Below, piece by piece: positions 55,361 through 64,000 of a DNA stretch of 64,000 nucleotides (within the stretch, counting starts at the first letter, position 1; every line of letters starts with the position of its first letter). The DNA is from Parastagonospora avenae f. sp. tritici 18332-5 (taxonomy: Eukaryota > Ascomycota > Dothideomycetes > Pleosporales > Phaeosphaeriaceae): assembly GCA_022559985.1 (NCBI GenBank), contig JAFJTR010000028.1, positions 1-64,000 of the forward strand, given 5' to 3'. The translations under genes and the position numbers were made by a program. The notes beneath the pieces were generated by a model that saw only the letters and a list, made by a program, of their open reading frames with translations, searched no databases and had not been told where the DNA came from.

Positions 55361-57827
55361 CTAGATAATGGTGAATAGCAGAGTGGTAAGCAGTAAGATG
55401 GAGAGGTTGGATGGGTAGTCAACAGCGCTGGCTGGTTGCCTGGTACGCGGTGTCACGCCTCGCGCGTCACGTTTCGAGGCTGAGCTGTCAACTGGTCGCG
55501 CAGAGCCCTGCAGCAGGAGCTCAAGCTGCGAGCTGTGAGCTTCCCCGCGCTACGGCTGCGATCGACATGGCCATGACGTGCCGCTCGTTCCGTTGAGTTG
55601 GCTCAACACCAAGAAAAGGATTGCGATGGGATTCAGACGACTGGCTGCTGAAAGGGAATCGAAAAGGACTAAAATGCCATGCTGCTCACCCATGCTCGCG
55701 GCCTTGCTCGGCATCTTACAACAAGCGACGTATGCCAAGTTCACCAAGCCGGGAGAGAGTACCAAGCAAACGCCACCTGTTCATGTTAGAGGTGGTTGTT
55801 GCGACGTCTTGCTGTGTTCTCTGCTGTTGAATTCAGACCTTGAGCTTCCCCGTGGGGAGCAAGTGACTTCTTGGGGGCTCCGCATCGAAGGCAAAAACAA
55901 CGCAGTGCTCCATACTTGACAAATCTCGAATCCGAACATGGAGAGTGCCGCAGGGCAATGTCGGCCGACGGAAGCTGGCGGATCCTTGAGCTTTGTCGTC
56001 GTTCGCCGACTTTCCAACAACAGGTCCCCACCCCGATATCCCCAGGAGTCTGGCACGCTGCAGGGACCAGGTGAAGTACCCGCCCTCTGTATCTTCGAGA
56101 CTCAGGTTGCAAGCAGGCTACCAACGACTACCAGCAGCAGCTCGTTCCATGCCTGGGCACGTTTAGTTCGAAGCACTTCCGAACAATCTCACTCCAATAT
56201 CGACTAAAGACGCCATCAACAGGGCATCATTAGGCTAAACGGTGTTGGTGTGTGAGATAACATCAAAGCATAGACAGCAGCGGGATCTTCGTATCCATGA
56301 GAGCCAATCGCCGGGTACAAATGCCTTTCTCTACAACACTGTGCAGTGTCCGGAGAAACCCTTTGCACCACAGCTTGCGCCATCTCAAATCACTAGCTTG
56401 TCCTTCATTCTACATAGCAGACAACGCAGTTGCAAGGCCAGACTTGACTTGATTACATCTCAAGATTCATCTCGACTCAGCCACGAGTGCTGGTGCACCC
56501 TGACCGCCACGGCCTCACGGAAGCATGCGAAGGATTTCGCATACCCTTCTCCCGCTGGGCCGAGCATGTTTCAGCCGAGCTGCAGCTCAACCTTGCCTCC
56601 AGATGCCGTGCAACGCTCTCAACCATTCTCCATGTGGAGACCCCGGCAATCCTGTCCTTCAAAGAACGCTAGCTCACGCTCCACGTCCGTCCGTCGCAGA
56701 GCCCCCGTTCCTAATGCGCTAAACATCATTGCAAGATTTGAAATTCACGAAGCGCTTTGGCAGCTCCGTTCTCGCAATCAACAACAACGTGTTGTTTGTC
56801 ATGTTTTGGCGAAGTTTTGGTGGCTTGATGGTGCCGAGGCTCTTGTAGTCTTGGACAATGCTTAGCCATCGGCACCCACCAATGCATGCCATCATCGCCC
56901 AGCGGCCATGCATCCAGGGTATTCCCGTTGTCCCCGACTGCTTGCTACAGCAAAGCCTCGCCCGCAAATCCATGACCCGCCGCACCCAGCATCCCTGTGA
57001 GCGACGAGATGTTCTGTTGGTAATGACGAAAGGCTACCTCCCATTGCGCATGAGAAGAACCGCTTTACTTTCTGCAGTACACGATAGATGCAACTTCGAC
57101 AAGGGAATGCAGGGCGACGCTTCCCTGCCGCAATGGCACTCTATCAGTCAGACAAGCGCCCTGCATCCTGCACAAGTTGGGATGACAGTGTTTCTGGTCA
57201 GTGCTTCGGATGTTCAAACGTATTTTTTCCGATCAACACTCTCTGTGGAGTCATGGGCATTCCAAGTCGCGATGATGTAATAGCATCGGCAAAGGATTCA
57301 GCGCGCGCATTTCCCCGCGTCATCGCAGCAGAGCAATGCAGCTCACGAGATGTGCACCATGGCGAAGTCGATGCTCCGATCGTTTTGGGCGTCTCCAATT
57401 GCGAGTCGTCTTTGTCGGCGCACGTCCGGCCCCGGACCAGGCTTCTTTTGGTCGCCGATCGACACGATCCCAGTGGCTCTTATGAACCATTGCCCTTTTG
57501 TCAGCCCATTGATTGACCCCATGTCGCTCCTTTACCCGGTCTAGAGACAGCAGTGTGGGGAATCGTTGTGAGTGGTTCCAGATTAGTTCCTGTTTGGTGC
57601 TAATTGCACCCTCTTAGTCTGCCGCGCTTGGTGAACGTGAGCTCATGGCACACGTCGTTAGACTGACTCCACCCAGCGTCGGCACGGGCTGTAAATATAT
57701 GAGCGCGCTTGTTCCCCAGGTTTAAGAATCTGCTTTTCCCCAGACCCATTCTTCCGTTCCGTTTTTTTCATCGTAGACGTGAAAGGTTTTTCAAGGCTTG
57801 TACATATCCTTCAGACAATACATCACA
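55361..57827. other. Long gene-free upstream region of the acetate transporter
   Basis: 2.47 kb between the divergent starts of the AAA ATPase and the transporter. A 207-codon frame (56242-56865 plus) and several on the opposite strand were read, but none shows domains, coding-like composition or splice structure. A large regulatory region for a carbon-regulated transporter is plausible but unproven. Confidence 0.4.
57691..57702 (+). promoter_or_regulatory. TATA-like box of the acetate transporter gene
   Basis: The block gtaaatatatga lies about 130 bases before the transporter start codon, in otherwise mixed sequence, followed by a CT-rich leader (cttttccccagacccattcttcc lies nearby in part). 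Position and composition fit a core promoter; no experimental support. Confidence 0.4.
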
Positions 57828-58885
57828 ATGGCCACTGCAGCTGAGCACAACGGCGTCGTATGTTGCACTCTCTTCTTCATCAGGGATCGGATTTTCTGGA
57901 CTAACATCATCACAGCGTGGACCCAGCATGGAGAAGACCACCTCAATACATGACCATGCCCACAACGGCGCAGTCCCCAGACAAAGGGCACCATATGACT
58001 ACGGCGGTAACCCTCTCGCCCACGTCGCGACCAACGACCCAGAGATGCGCCTCCGCCCATTCGGTGGTGACTTCCAGCCCGGTCTCTACCGCCCACCGAG
58101 CCGCAAGTTCGCCAACCCAGCTCCCCTGGGTCTTTCTGCTTTCGCCCTGACGACTTTCGTTTTGTCCCTGATCAATGTCAAGACCAGGGCCATTCCTGGA
58201 CCTAACATTGTTGTTGCTCTTGCCTTTGGGTATGGAGGACTCGTCCAGCTTCTTGCTGGAATGTGGTGAGTACCAAACATTATCCCATCATTAATGCTCA
58301 TGCTGATTCTATGAAAAGGGAAATGGCCGTCGGCAACACCTTCGGTGCCACCGCACTCTCATCCTACGGAGGTTTCTGGCTGTCCTTCGCCATCATCCTT
58401 ACCCCTGGAGGTTTCGAGATCGAGTCTGCACTGGTCGCGAAGAGCGAAGCTGCTTTTCTCAACTCATTTGGACTCTTCCTGATGGGCTGGTTCATCTTTA
58501 CGACCATTCTGCTACTCTGCACGCTCCGGTCCACTATCGCCTTCTTCTTCCTCTTCTTCACGCTCGACATGGCCTTTTTACTGCTTGGCATCGGGTACCT
58601 GCAGAACGATGGCGCGCATCCGCAAGAAGGATGCATCGTCGCTGGTGGTGCTTTTGGTCTCCTCGCTGCTTTCGCTGCCTGGTACAATGCTCTCGCTGGT
58701 ATCGCGGATAGCTCCAACAGGTACGTCGTTCACATATACTTTCCATCTTTGAACATGTTTGCTAATGATACATGCACAGCTTCTTCGTCATTCCCGTCGC
58801 GCACTTCCCATGGTCCGACAAGGGCCGCGAGAATCGCTCCAAGGTCGACAACTCGGCTGCACGCGACGCTGCCCACGAGGCCTAG
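57828..58885 (+). CDS. Gpr1/Fun34/YaaH-family acetate transporter
   Basis: Four exons (57828-57857, 57916-58265, 58319-58720, 58780-58885) encode 295 residues. After a cytosolic N-terminus the family signature NPAPLGL is at residues 77-83, followed by six membrane helices: LSAFALTTFVLSLIN, NIVVALAFGYGGLVQLLAGMWE, ATALSSYGGFWLSFAIIL, LNSFGLFLMGWFIFTTILLL, FFFLFFTLDMAFLLLGIGYL and GGAFGLLAAFAAWYNALAG. The protein ends with the hydrophilic PVAHFPWSDKGRENRSK segment typical of fungal members. These proteins move acetate and other short monocarboxylates across the plasma membrane and are usually induced on acetate. The first exon codes only ten residues. All introns are 53-59 nt. Confidence 0.95.
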
Positions 58886-59644
58886 ACGGCTCGGATTTGA
58901 TAACTGAGGACGCAATGTGTCATTGATCGGCAGGGAGTTATTGCTGGCGATGGCGCTACTAGTGCAAAGGTTCCGATCGCGCGGGTTAGATGTAATTATA
59001 CCTATGACGCAACGCGATACCTATCTCATGTTGATATTCTAATACTATTTCTATTAATGAAGTCTTACTGCAATTATGTCTTCGCATTCATCATCTTCAG
59101 TTCTTCGTTCGCTTCCGCCAGTGTGCGTTTGAGGCGCAATATTCTCTTTCGCATGTCCGTCAGCAAGACATCATACAACCAAAGTGATCGTCATTACACT
59201 CGTCCCATCCCCACAGAGAACTTTCAATTCATGGTACCCTGATCGATGCACATTGCCATCATCATTGCAACATTTCCATGCCACACGCGCATCCGCTGAC
59301 GTGCGCCAGGCGCTTTGTCGGCTTAAGCTTTTGCCCAGACGCGTCCCCGGGCTTGGATGAAGTCAGCGGCTGGCGTAGAGGCAGCAATACCCGGCATACC
59401 TCAGTGAAATAGCAACGCCATCTACGCCGCAAGGTCAACTCAGATGAGCTGTCTAACTTCAAGGGTGTTTTGGCTCTTCGCAATGGACTGATCAGGTATT
59501 GAGGGTGTTCAGGCTTGTGTGTGAGATAGCAGTTTGCTGTGTGGAAGGAGGATGGGACAAGACAAAGGGCGCACGGAGTATTGCTGCACATGTTTAATGG
59601 GATGATGATGAATTTACTTCAAGATTTCTCATGTCCAAGTCTCC
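58886..59644. other. Convergent intergenic region
   Basis: 759 bases between the transporter and MEMO1-like 3' ends. An A/T-rich part near 59000-59060 is a likely polyadenylation zone. No gene recognised. Confidence 0.45.
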
Positions 59645-60791
59645 CTACAGCGCCGCAAAAGCACTGCAATAACTCACGCTGCTATCGCCATAATCCTCCA
59701 CCAACGAGCTCCTCTCATACCGCACAAACTTGAACCTGCCCTTCCCCTCGCCTACATCCGCACTCTCCACCGCCGCCATGAAGACCCCAATAGGATGTCG
59801 CCCACACACCGTATTCCCCGTCTCCTTGAGCTGTTCCAAAAACCGCTTATGCTCCCCGCTCTCAACGGCATCCATGCTCTCCCTATCCACCGCCTTGATA
59901 CTCTCGTGAATCGGCCAGTCGGCGTCGACCTTGGATTTCCGCGTCAACTGCGTGGCAGAAGAACCGTCTGGGGATTCGTAGTACGTGTAGCGGAAGCGCG
60001 AGCCCCAGTGGCAGAAGTCGGAGGATATGACGAAGATGTTGGCGGGGTCGGAGAGGTAGGGGGCGAGGAGGGCGCCGTATTTGAATTCGGTGGAGGGTGA
60101 GGTGTTGCCGATCATGATGGGGATGAGAGGGACGGAGGAGGGGTTGTTGTGTCTGTATTATCTTGGTCAGTTGGGCTCGCGCATATAGTGTGGTTGGGGA
60201 AGAGGTACAATGACAGCATCTTGTAGATGTATGGGAGATGCATTTCCAGGCTGTGTTCTGCCTCATCGACGTCTTGGCTCATGGTCTCGAGACCCCATTC
60301 TTGCTTGATCTCTTGGACGAAGGATGTGTCGATGATCAGGTCGCCGAGTGGGGTGGCGTACTTGTCACACGCGGTCGTTGCGGCGCCGGACAGGTAGTGA
60401 TGGTGTGAGGGACCCAGCAGGAAGACGCGCTTGCTGCACTGATAGTCAGTGATGTCCATATATACACCAAAGCCGCGGGGAGACGCACGCATTCGCCCAG
60501 TCGGCGCTCTTGTAGGCCCATGCAGCAGCAGGCCCGGAGTATGAGTATCCCGCGTGCCTGCGTGTCCATGAGCCTTGTATTTTCTGCACGCGACGTCAAG
60601 ATAGCTCACGGTGCGATGATTGCTCTTGCATGTGGTGTCGGTATCGAGACGTCTCCCTGCTCTGAGGACGCCGTGCCAATAGGCGTGGTGGAGGCCGGGA
60701 CAGCTTCTAGCCAGCCGTCAAGCTGCTGTGAGAGTTGCTTGCCGTTGGACGTGTACCAGGAGCCGGCATGTGAAGCTTCGCGGGTGACCAT
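59645..60791 (-). CDS. MEMO1 family protein
   Basis: Four exons on the minus strand (60610-60791, 60489-60557, 60209-60433, 59645-60152) encode 327 residues. The typical MEMO order is visible: REASHAGSWYTSNGKQLSQQL at the start, APHAGYSYSGPAAAWAYKS (metal-ligand type His, joined across intron 1), VFLLGPSHHHYLSG (second His), DEAEHSLEMHLPYIY, SVPLIPIMIGNTS, and VISSDFCHWGSRFRYTYYE (Cys ligand). The tail holds GNTVCGRHPIGVFM and the end YGDSSVSYCSAFAAL. Related to extradiol dioxygenases, MEMO1 in animals binds metal and affects motility signalling; the yeast relative is linked to invasive growth. The introns are 52-56 nt. It is divergent from the Cys-rich gene, with 294 bases between starts. 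Confidence 0.95.
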
Positions 60792-61085
60792 TTTGCGCTG
60801 AGAGTCAGAGAGAAAGCGATTACAGATACTTCAGGCGACGGTGCGGGGGGATGTCTGTATGATGTGAAGGTGGGGTCGTGCTTCCGGGGATGCGTTAGCC
60901 CCTCGTCGCGGTCGCGCAAGAGACACGCGACGCGCCTAAGCCAGCCATCTGCATCATGACCACTTCTCGTCCCATCTCATCACCCGTGCTCTCCTCCTCC
61001 ACACTCGCACAACCACATACCCTCCAGTCTCTATTCCACATACCGTAATCCCTTTTGGATCCATTCCGACACATTATCAGACAAT

Positions 61086-61800
61086 ATGGGTTCCAAGCGC
61101 AAGCGTTGCATGGACGATTCGCCTCTCTCCGTCTCGAGCTACATTTGGTCCACACCAGAGACTCAATCGCCCATCCCATTTCCGCACGATGCGACGCAAA
61201 TGGACGTCGATGCATGCTCGCGACACAATGGCTGGGACTTTGCCAATGCAAGCCGCGTGAAGAGCAGTGACTGGGGCAATCGCACGCGCAAGAGATTCCG
61301 CGACAACCGGCCAGACGAGCGCTCAATACATGGTATGTCATCTGATGCGTTTGATTTCCGAAGAAGAATACTAATCCCACGCAGAGATCACTCTACAAAA
61401 ACTCTTCTCCGCACAACGCAACCACCCTGACGCTTCTCCCGTTCCGTCTGAACCCCTGCCCCAGCAGCCAACACTAGCACTCTCGAAGCCCGTACAGAAA
61501 TCAACACTACATTCATTCTGGAAACAGCTTCCTGCGCCACCCGTCCAGCCCATCTTCTCGCAACTCCACCAAGTCGAGCCTCAGCTGCCGCGATGCGACG
61601 ACTGCGACTCGCCCCTACGGAGCACAGATGACAGCATGAATGTAGACATGGACATCGACTTGGGTGGCGCTGTAGAGAGCAGTCCTTTCGGGTGCAGTGA
61701 CTGCGGCAAGAACGTCTGCGGTACATGTGCAGTCGTATCAGTGATGAGGCATTGCCTGCAGTGTGCAACGAAGGGCAGGAGCTCCGGACGATGGTGGTAG
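61086..61800 (+). CDS. Small Cys-rich protein with putative zinc-binding C-terminus
   Basis: Exons 61086-61332 and 61385-61800 (52-nt intron) encode 220 residues. The N-terminus is basic (MGSKRKRCMDD) and likely nuclear, followed by a polar stretch with NRTRKRFRDNRPDER, then ITLQKLFSAQRNH and a Pro/Gln-rich linker with STLHSFWKQLPAPP. The C-terminal 75 residues contain five paired or nearby Cys sets: CDDC, CSDC, CGTC and CLQC, with an additional His before the last pair (RHCLQC), arranged like a treble-clef or RING-related zinc fold. I recall no named family. The STLHSFWKQL helix could be a short interaction motif. The gene ends GRSSGRWW. Confidence 0.8.
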
Positions 61801-62748
61801 TTGGCCAGCGCTGCCTTTCCCTTTCCCGTCGGCGACCTTGGCCATGAGGCTGCTTTGCTGTACTATATCCATCATCTTTTTATCCGCAAGCGAGGCGTTT
61901 GGGCGCTTTGTATCGAGAGCAGCACCCGTCGAGGTGCAATTGGGAGCATTCCCTGTTACTTAATATCGTATGGCATTTCATTACACTATACCCATGTCGA
62001 ACAGTACCAATACAAGTGTATACGTATTGGACCATCGCAAAGCTACAGACTACGACATACCATCGTACTTACCTTGTCGGCCTGAAAATGCTTCCTGCCA
62101 AATACATGTACATCAGTCTTGAGCTTTTTTCATCTGACAAACTAAACTTAGTGAGCAACGCGATAACCACAATGCAGAGAATTTGCTATTGATCTTGACA
62201 TATCTGTTGGCACACTATGTATTTATACATGCTGTACTTCGAGGTCTCTCGTGTCTCGTTCGCTGCCTCACTTCTGAAGACGTATACATGATTCAGCTCA
62301 AGCAGATAAAACTAGCACACATAATACCTGCACTTCGCTATTCAAATATGACGTTGCTGATTTCCATGGCAAGATTTAGAAGGAGAGTACAAACATTCTG
62401 CCAGGGAGAGCACAAACATTCTGCCAGTACTGTTGCGTATTCACAAGGAAAAGCTCCTGATTGTTTGCGTTTGAAGCTTCAACTCTCTGTAACAAAGTGA
62501 TAAAATAGGTTGTTCGAAGTGTCTTACCTTTGGGATGCACTGGAAATCACCAGAGAGTGGATTTGTAGCAGCTGACTATAAAGACTCGATTACAGCAATG
62601 ATTGATAAGACATATACATAACACAGAACAGTAGTGTATATAACACTCCCCAAAGCCTACCAACCCAAAGTCAAAAAAGTTACAACATTGTCCCGGCATC
62701 TTAAATCGAAGAAAAACGAAGCCAAAAGCAAAAAAGCATGATGCAAAT
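61801..62748. other. Intergenic region
   Basis: 948 A/T-rich bases after the Cys-rich gene. A short repeat pair (gagcacaaacattctgccag-like, near 62386-62430) is visible: acaaacattctgccag occurs twice. No gene supported. Confidence 0.45.
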
Positions 62749-62839
62749 TACGAGCGGGGAGGATCGAACTCCCGACCTTCTGCGCTTTATATCTTGGAGG
62801 ATGTAAAGCAGACATCATAACCACTGGGATACTGTTAGG
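62749..62839 (-). tRNA. tRNA-Val(UAC)-like sequence with unpaired acceptor stem, possible pseudogene
   Basis: Read on the minus strand, the T arm is intact (GGGAG-TTCGATC-CTCCC), the anticodon stem pairs (TCTGC with GCAGA), and the loop reads TTTACAC once a 17-base intron after position 37 is removed, giving anticodon UAC (Val). A D arm is present (ATC...CAGTGGTTAT...GAT). The acceptor strands do not match: the 3' side is CGCTCGT and the expected 5' position has CCTAACA, with only about three pairs. Either the 5' end was replaced or lost, or the gene is nonfunctional. A CCA is not encoded, as normal in eukaryotes. Confidence 0.5.
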
Positions 62840-63432
62840 AAGAATTGGTGGAAGGAGACGAAGGGCAGACAAACCTAGACTACGCTCGCTGTTTAATTGT
62901 GGCGATTTTGCAAATAAAAATGTATACAAAGTTAGTTGTCAGACGCCAGGAGGGGCTCGGGCTGGATACAAAAAGTGGCGGATGCGGGGCAGTGAGTGGG
63001 GTTGCACTATCGGCGGGTCTTTGGCATTTGGCGCGAAACGCCGACAGTTAGCTGTGGAACTAGACGTGAACACCGTGTAAAACATTGCGAATAAATTAGA
63101 AAGGATGAAGAACACTATGTGAACTCGTAGCCCAAGTATGTCGAGTAAGTTCGCTACCCCTGACTGCATCTGTCTAAATCAATGTCCAATGATACATTTC
63201 GAACCATGTTGCAAGACAGCATTTCGTGTGCAGCGAATATCATATTTGGAGAATAAGCATATAGTTTATCAAAGCAGAGCATCATTGAAACCATTCCTGG
63301 CCATCTCATGTGTCCAGTATTTCCGAGCATGCCAGCACTGCCCCGTCCCGCTGACTCCGTCTAACTCCGAACTCCAACCTCAGGCCTCCACGCATCATCC
63401 AGCCCTCCCACCACCCACCACCACCCCACAAA
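62840..63432. other. Intergenic region upstream of the right-edge gene
   Basis: 593 bases with no supported gene; the last 80 bases are very C-rich and probably form the leader of the following gene. Confidence 0.45.
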
Positions 63433-64000
63433 ATGTCTCACAACCTCTTCACCAAAGCGCCCACCTTGCGCGCCGCCCTGCGCCGCGCGCAGCCACAGCT
63501 CCAAACCGCTCACTACCACTCCACCAACTCTCCCAAAATGCCCTCCGGCCCGCAACACCTGCGCACCCTCATCCGCCAAACCACCCTCCGCGCAAGCACA
63601 ACAACCCTCCAACGCACCTCCTATCCCGTCTCCCAACACTTCAACACGCGCCCCCGCACCCCCAGCCCCCCACCCCCGTACCAAACCCGCGGCCTCACCC
63701 TCCGCGCGCCCACCGACCACTGGACGCGCTTCAACACACCTTACACCCTCAGCTCCATCCGCACATTCACCTCCAGCCGCCCCGTAAAATTCGCCTCGGA
63801 GGCGCCCGCTAGCTCCTCAATACCGCCCGAAACACAAGCCCAGGTTGACGCGGTGATTGAGCAGATTGCCGACATGTACGGCACGGCGAAGGACGAGTTT
63901 GACATTGCGTGTGAGGAGAGCGAGAAGAATACGACGTATGCGCCGGACGATCGCGCGGCGGCGCGGGAGGAGTTGGATCGGCTGGTGGAGTATTATAATG
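63433..64000 (+). CDS. Putative mitochondrial protein, 5' part only
   Basis: The frame is open from the ATG at 63433 to the end of the window (189 codons and one base), so the 3' part is missing. The first 125 residues are rich in Arg, Thr, Ser, Pro and His and nearly free of acids (LFTKAPTLRAALRRAQPQLQ, LRTLIRQTTLRASTTTLQR), ending in a presequence-like IRTFTSSRPVKFASEAP. An acidic helical domain follows (VDAVIEQIADMYGTAKDEFD, then DRAAAREELDRLVEYYN). I recall similar fungal proteins of unknown role. The C-rich, low-complexity start makes ORF tools prefer the wrong frame here; the frame with the mitochondrial-like start and the helical domain is the coherent one. Confidence 0.72.
   Translation, partial: MSHNLFTKAPTLRAALRRAQPQLQTAHYHSTNSPKMPSGPQHLRTLIRQTTLRASTTTLQRTSYPVSQHFNTRPRTPSPPPPYQTRGLTLRAPTDHWTRFNTPYTLSSIRTFTSSRPVKFASEAPASSSIPPETQAQVDAVIEQIADMYGTAKDEFDIACEESEKNTTYAPDDRAAAREELDRLVEYYN

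Noticed and set aside
56242..56865. 207-codon frame upstream of the acetate transporter
   Set aside because: Ser/Pro/Cys-scattered composition without domain or intron signals; competing frames exist on the other strand.
63138..63812. 224-codon Pro/His-rich frame at the right edge
   Set aside because: The product is a Pro/His/Ala low-complexity artefact of C-rich DNA; the overlapping frame from 63433 has a mitochondrial-type start and a sensible acidic domain and stays open to the window end.

Overview
The window is nuclear DNA from a filamentous ascomycete fungus. Introns of about 46-60 nt with GT-AG ends and CTNAC-like branch sites interrupt most genes, and the gene set is fungal: a Csc1-type osmosensing channel, Ipi3, a CsnB-like COP9 subunit, a Rho3 GTPase and a Gpr1/Fun34 acetate transporter. 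The coding style looks most like Dothideomycetes, but that placement is an impression. About 29 loci were found on both strands. Exon boundaries were worked out by hand, and every spliced model given here closes as a whole number of codons.

Left part (1-20.5 kb): a 1220-residue uncharacterised membrane-anchored protein, a Csc1/RSN1 channel, a small basic protein with two XPA C-terminal-like modules, then three cytosolic ribosomal protein genes within 5 kb (eL21 and uS4 divergent, eS27 nearby) with a deoxyribose-phosphate aldolase between them. A maltose-acetyltransferase-like enzyme and a GMC oxidoreductase follow tail to tail, and then the pre-rRNA processing factor Ipi3. Four genes here therefore serve ribosome production.

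Middle (20.5-44 kb): a 2.8 kb gene-free stretch, an otubain-type deubiquitinase and COP9 signalosome subunit 2 (both ubiquitin-related, same strand), a Rho3 GTPase split into very small exons, an uncharacterised Pro/Gln-rich protein, a secreted carboxylesterase, a NIF3-like protein, an AlaX-type Ala-tRNA editing protein, a secreted GH16 glucanase and a sugar transporter. The esterase, glucanase and transporter are typical nutrient-acquisition genes.

Right part (44-64 kb): a polysaccharide synthase (GT2, Cps1-like) whose otherwise intact frame carries two stop codons, a two-TM putative mitochondrial protein, a glutaminyl-peptide cyclotransferase, a SAP-domain protein with a splice-assembled Cys/His finger, an AAA ATPase, an acetate transporter, a MEMO1 homologue, a Cys-rich protein, a tRNA-Val-like sequence with an unpaired acceptor stem, and the 5' part of a putative mitochondrial protein running off the end.

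No biosynthetic cluster, CRISPR array, intact transposon or prokaryote-style system was seen. The most notable items are the duplicated XPA-like modules without a zinc finger, the doubly interrupted GT2 gene, the Rho3 micro-exons, two GC-AG introns, and stop-free frame-preserving introns that would mislead an ORF-only annotation.
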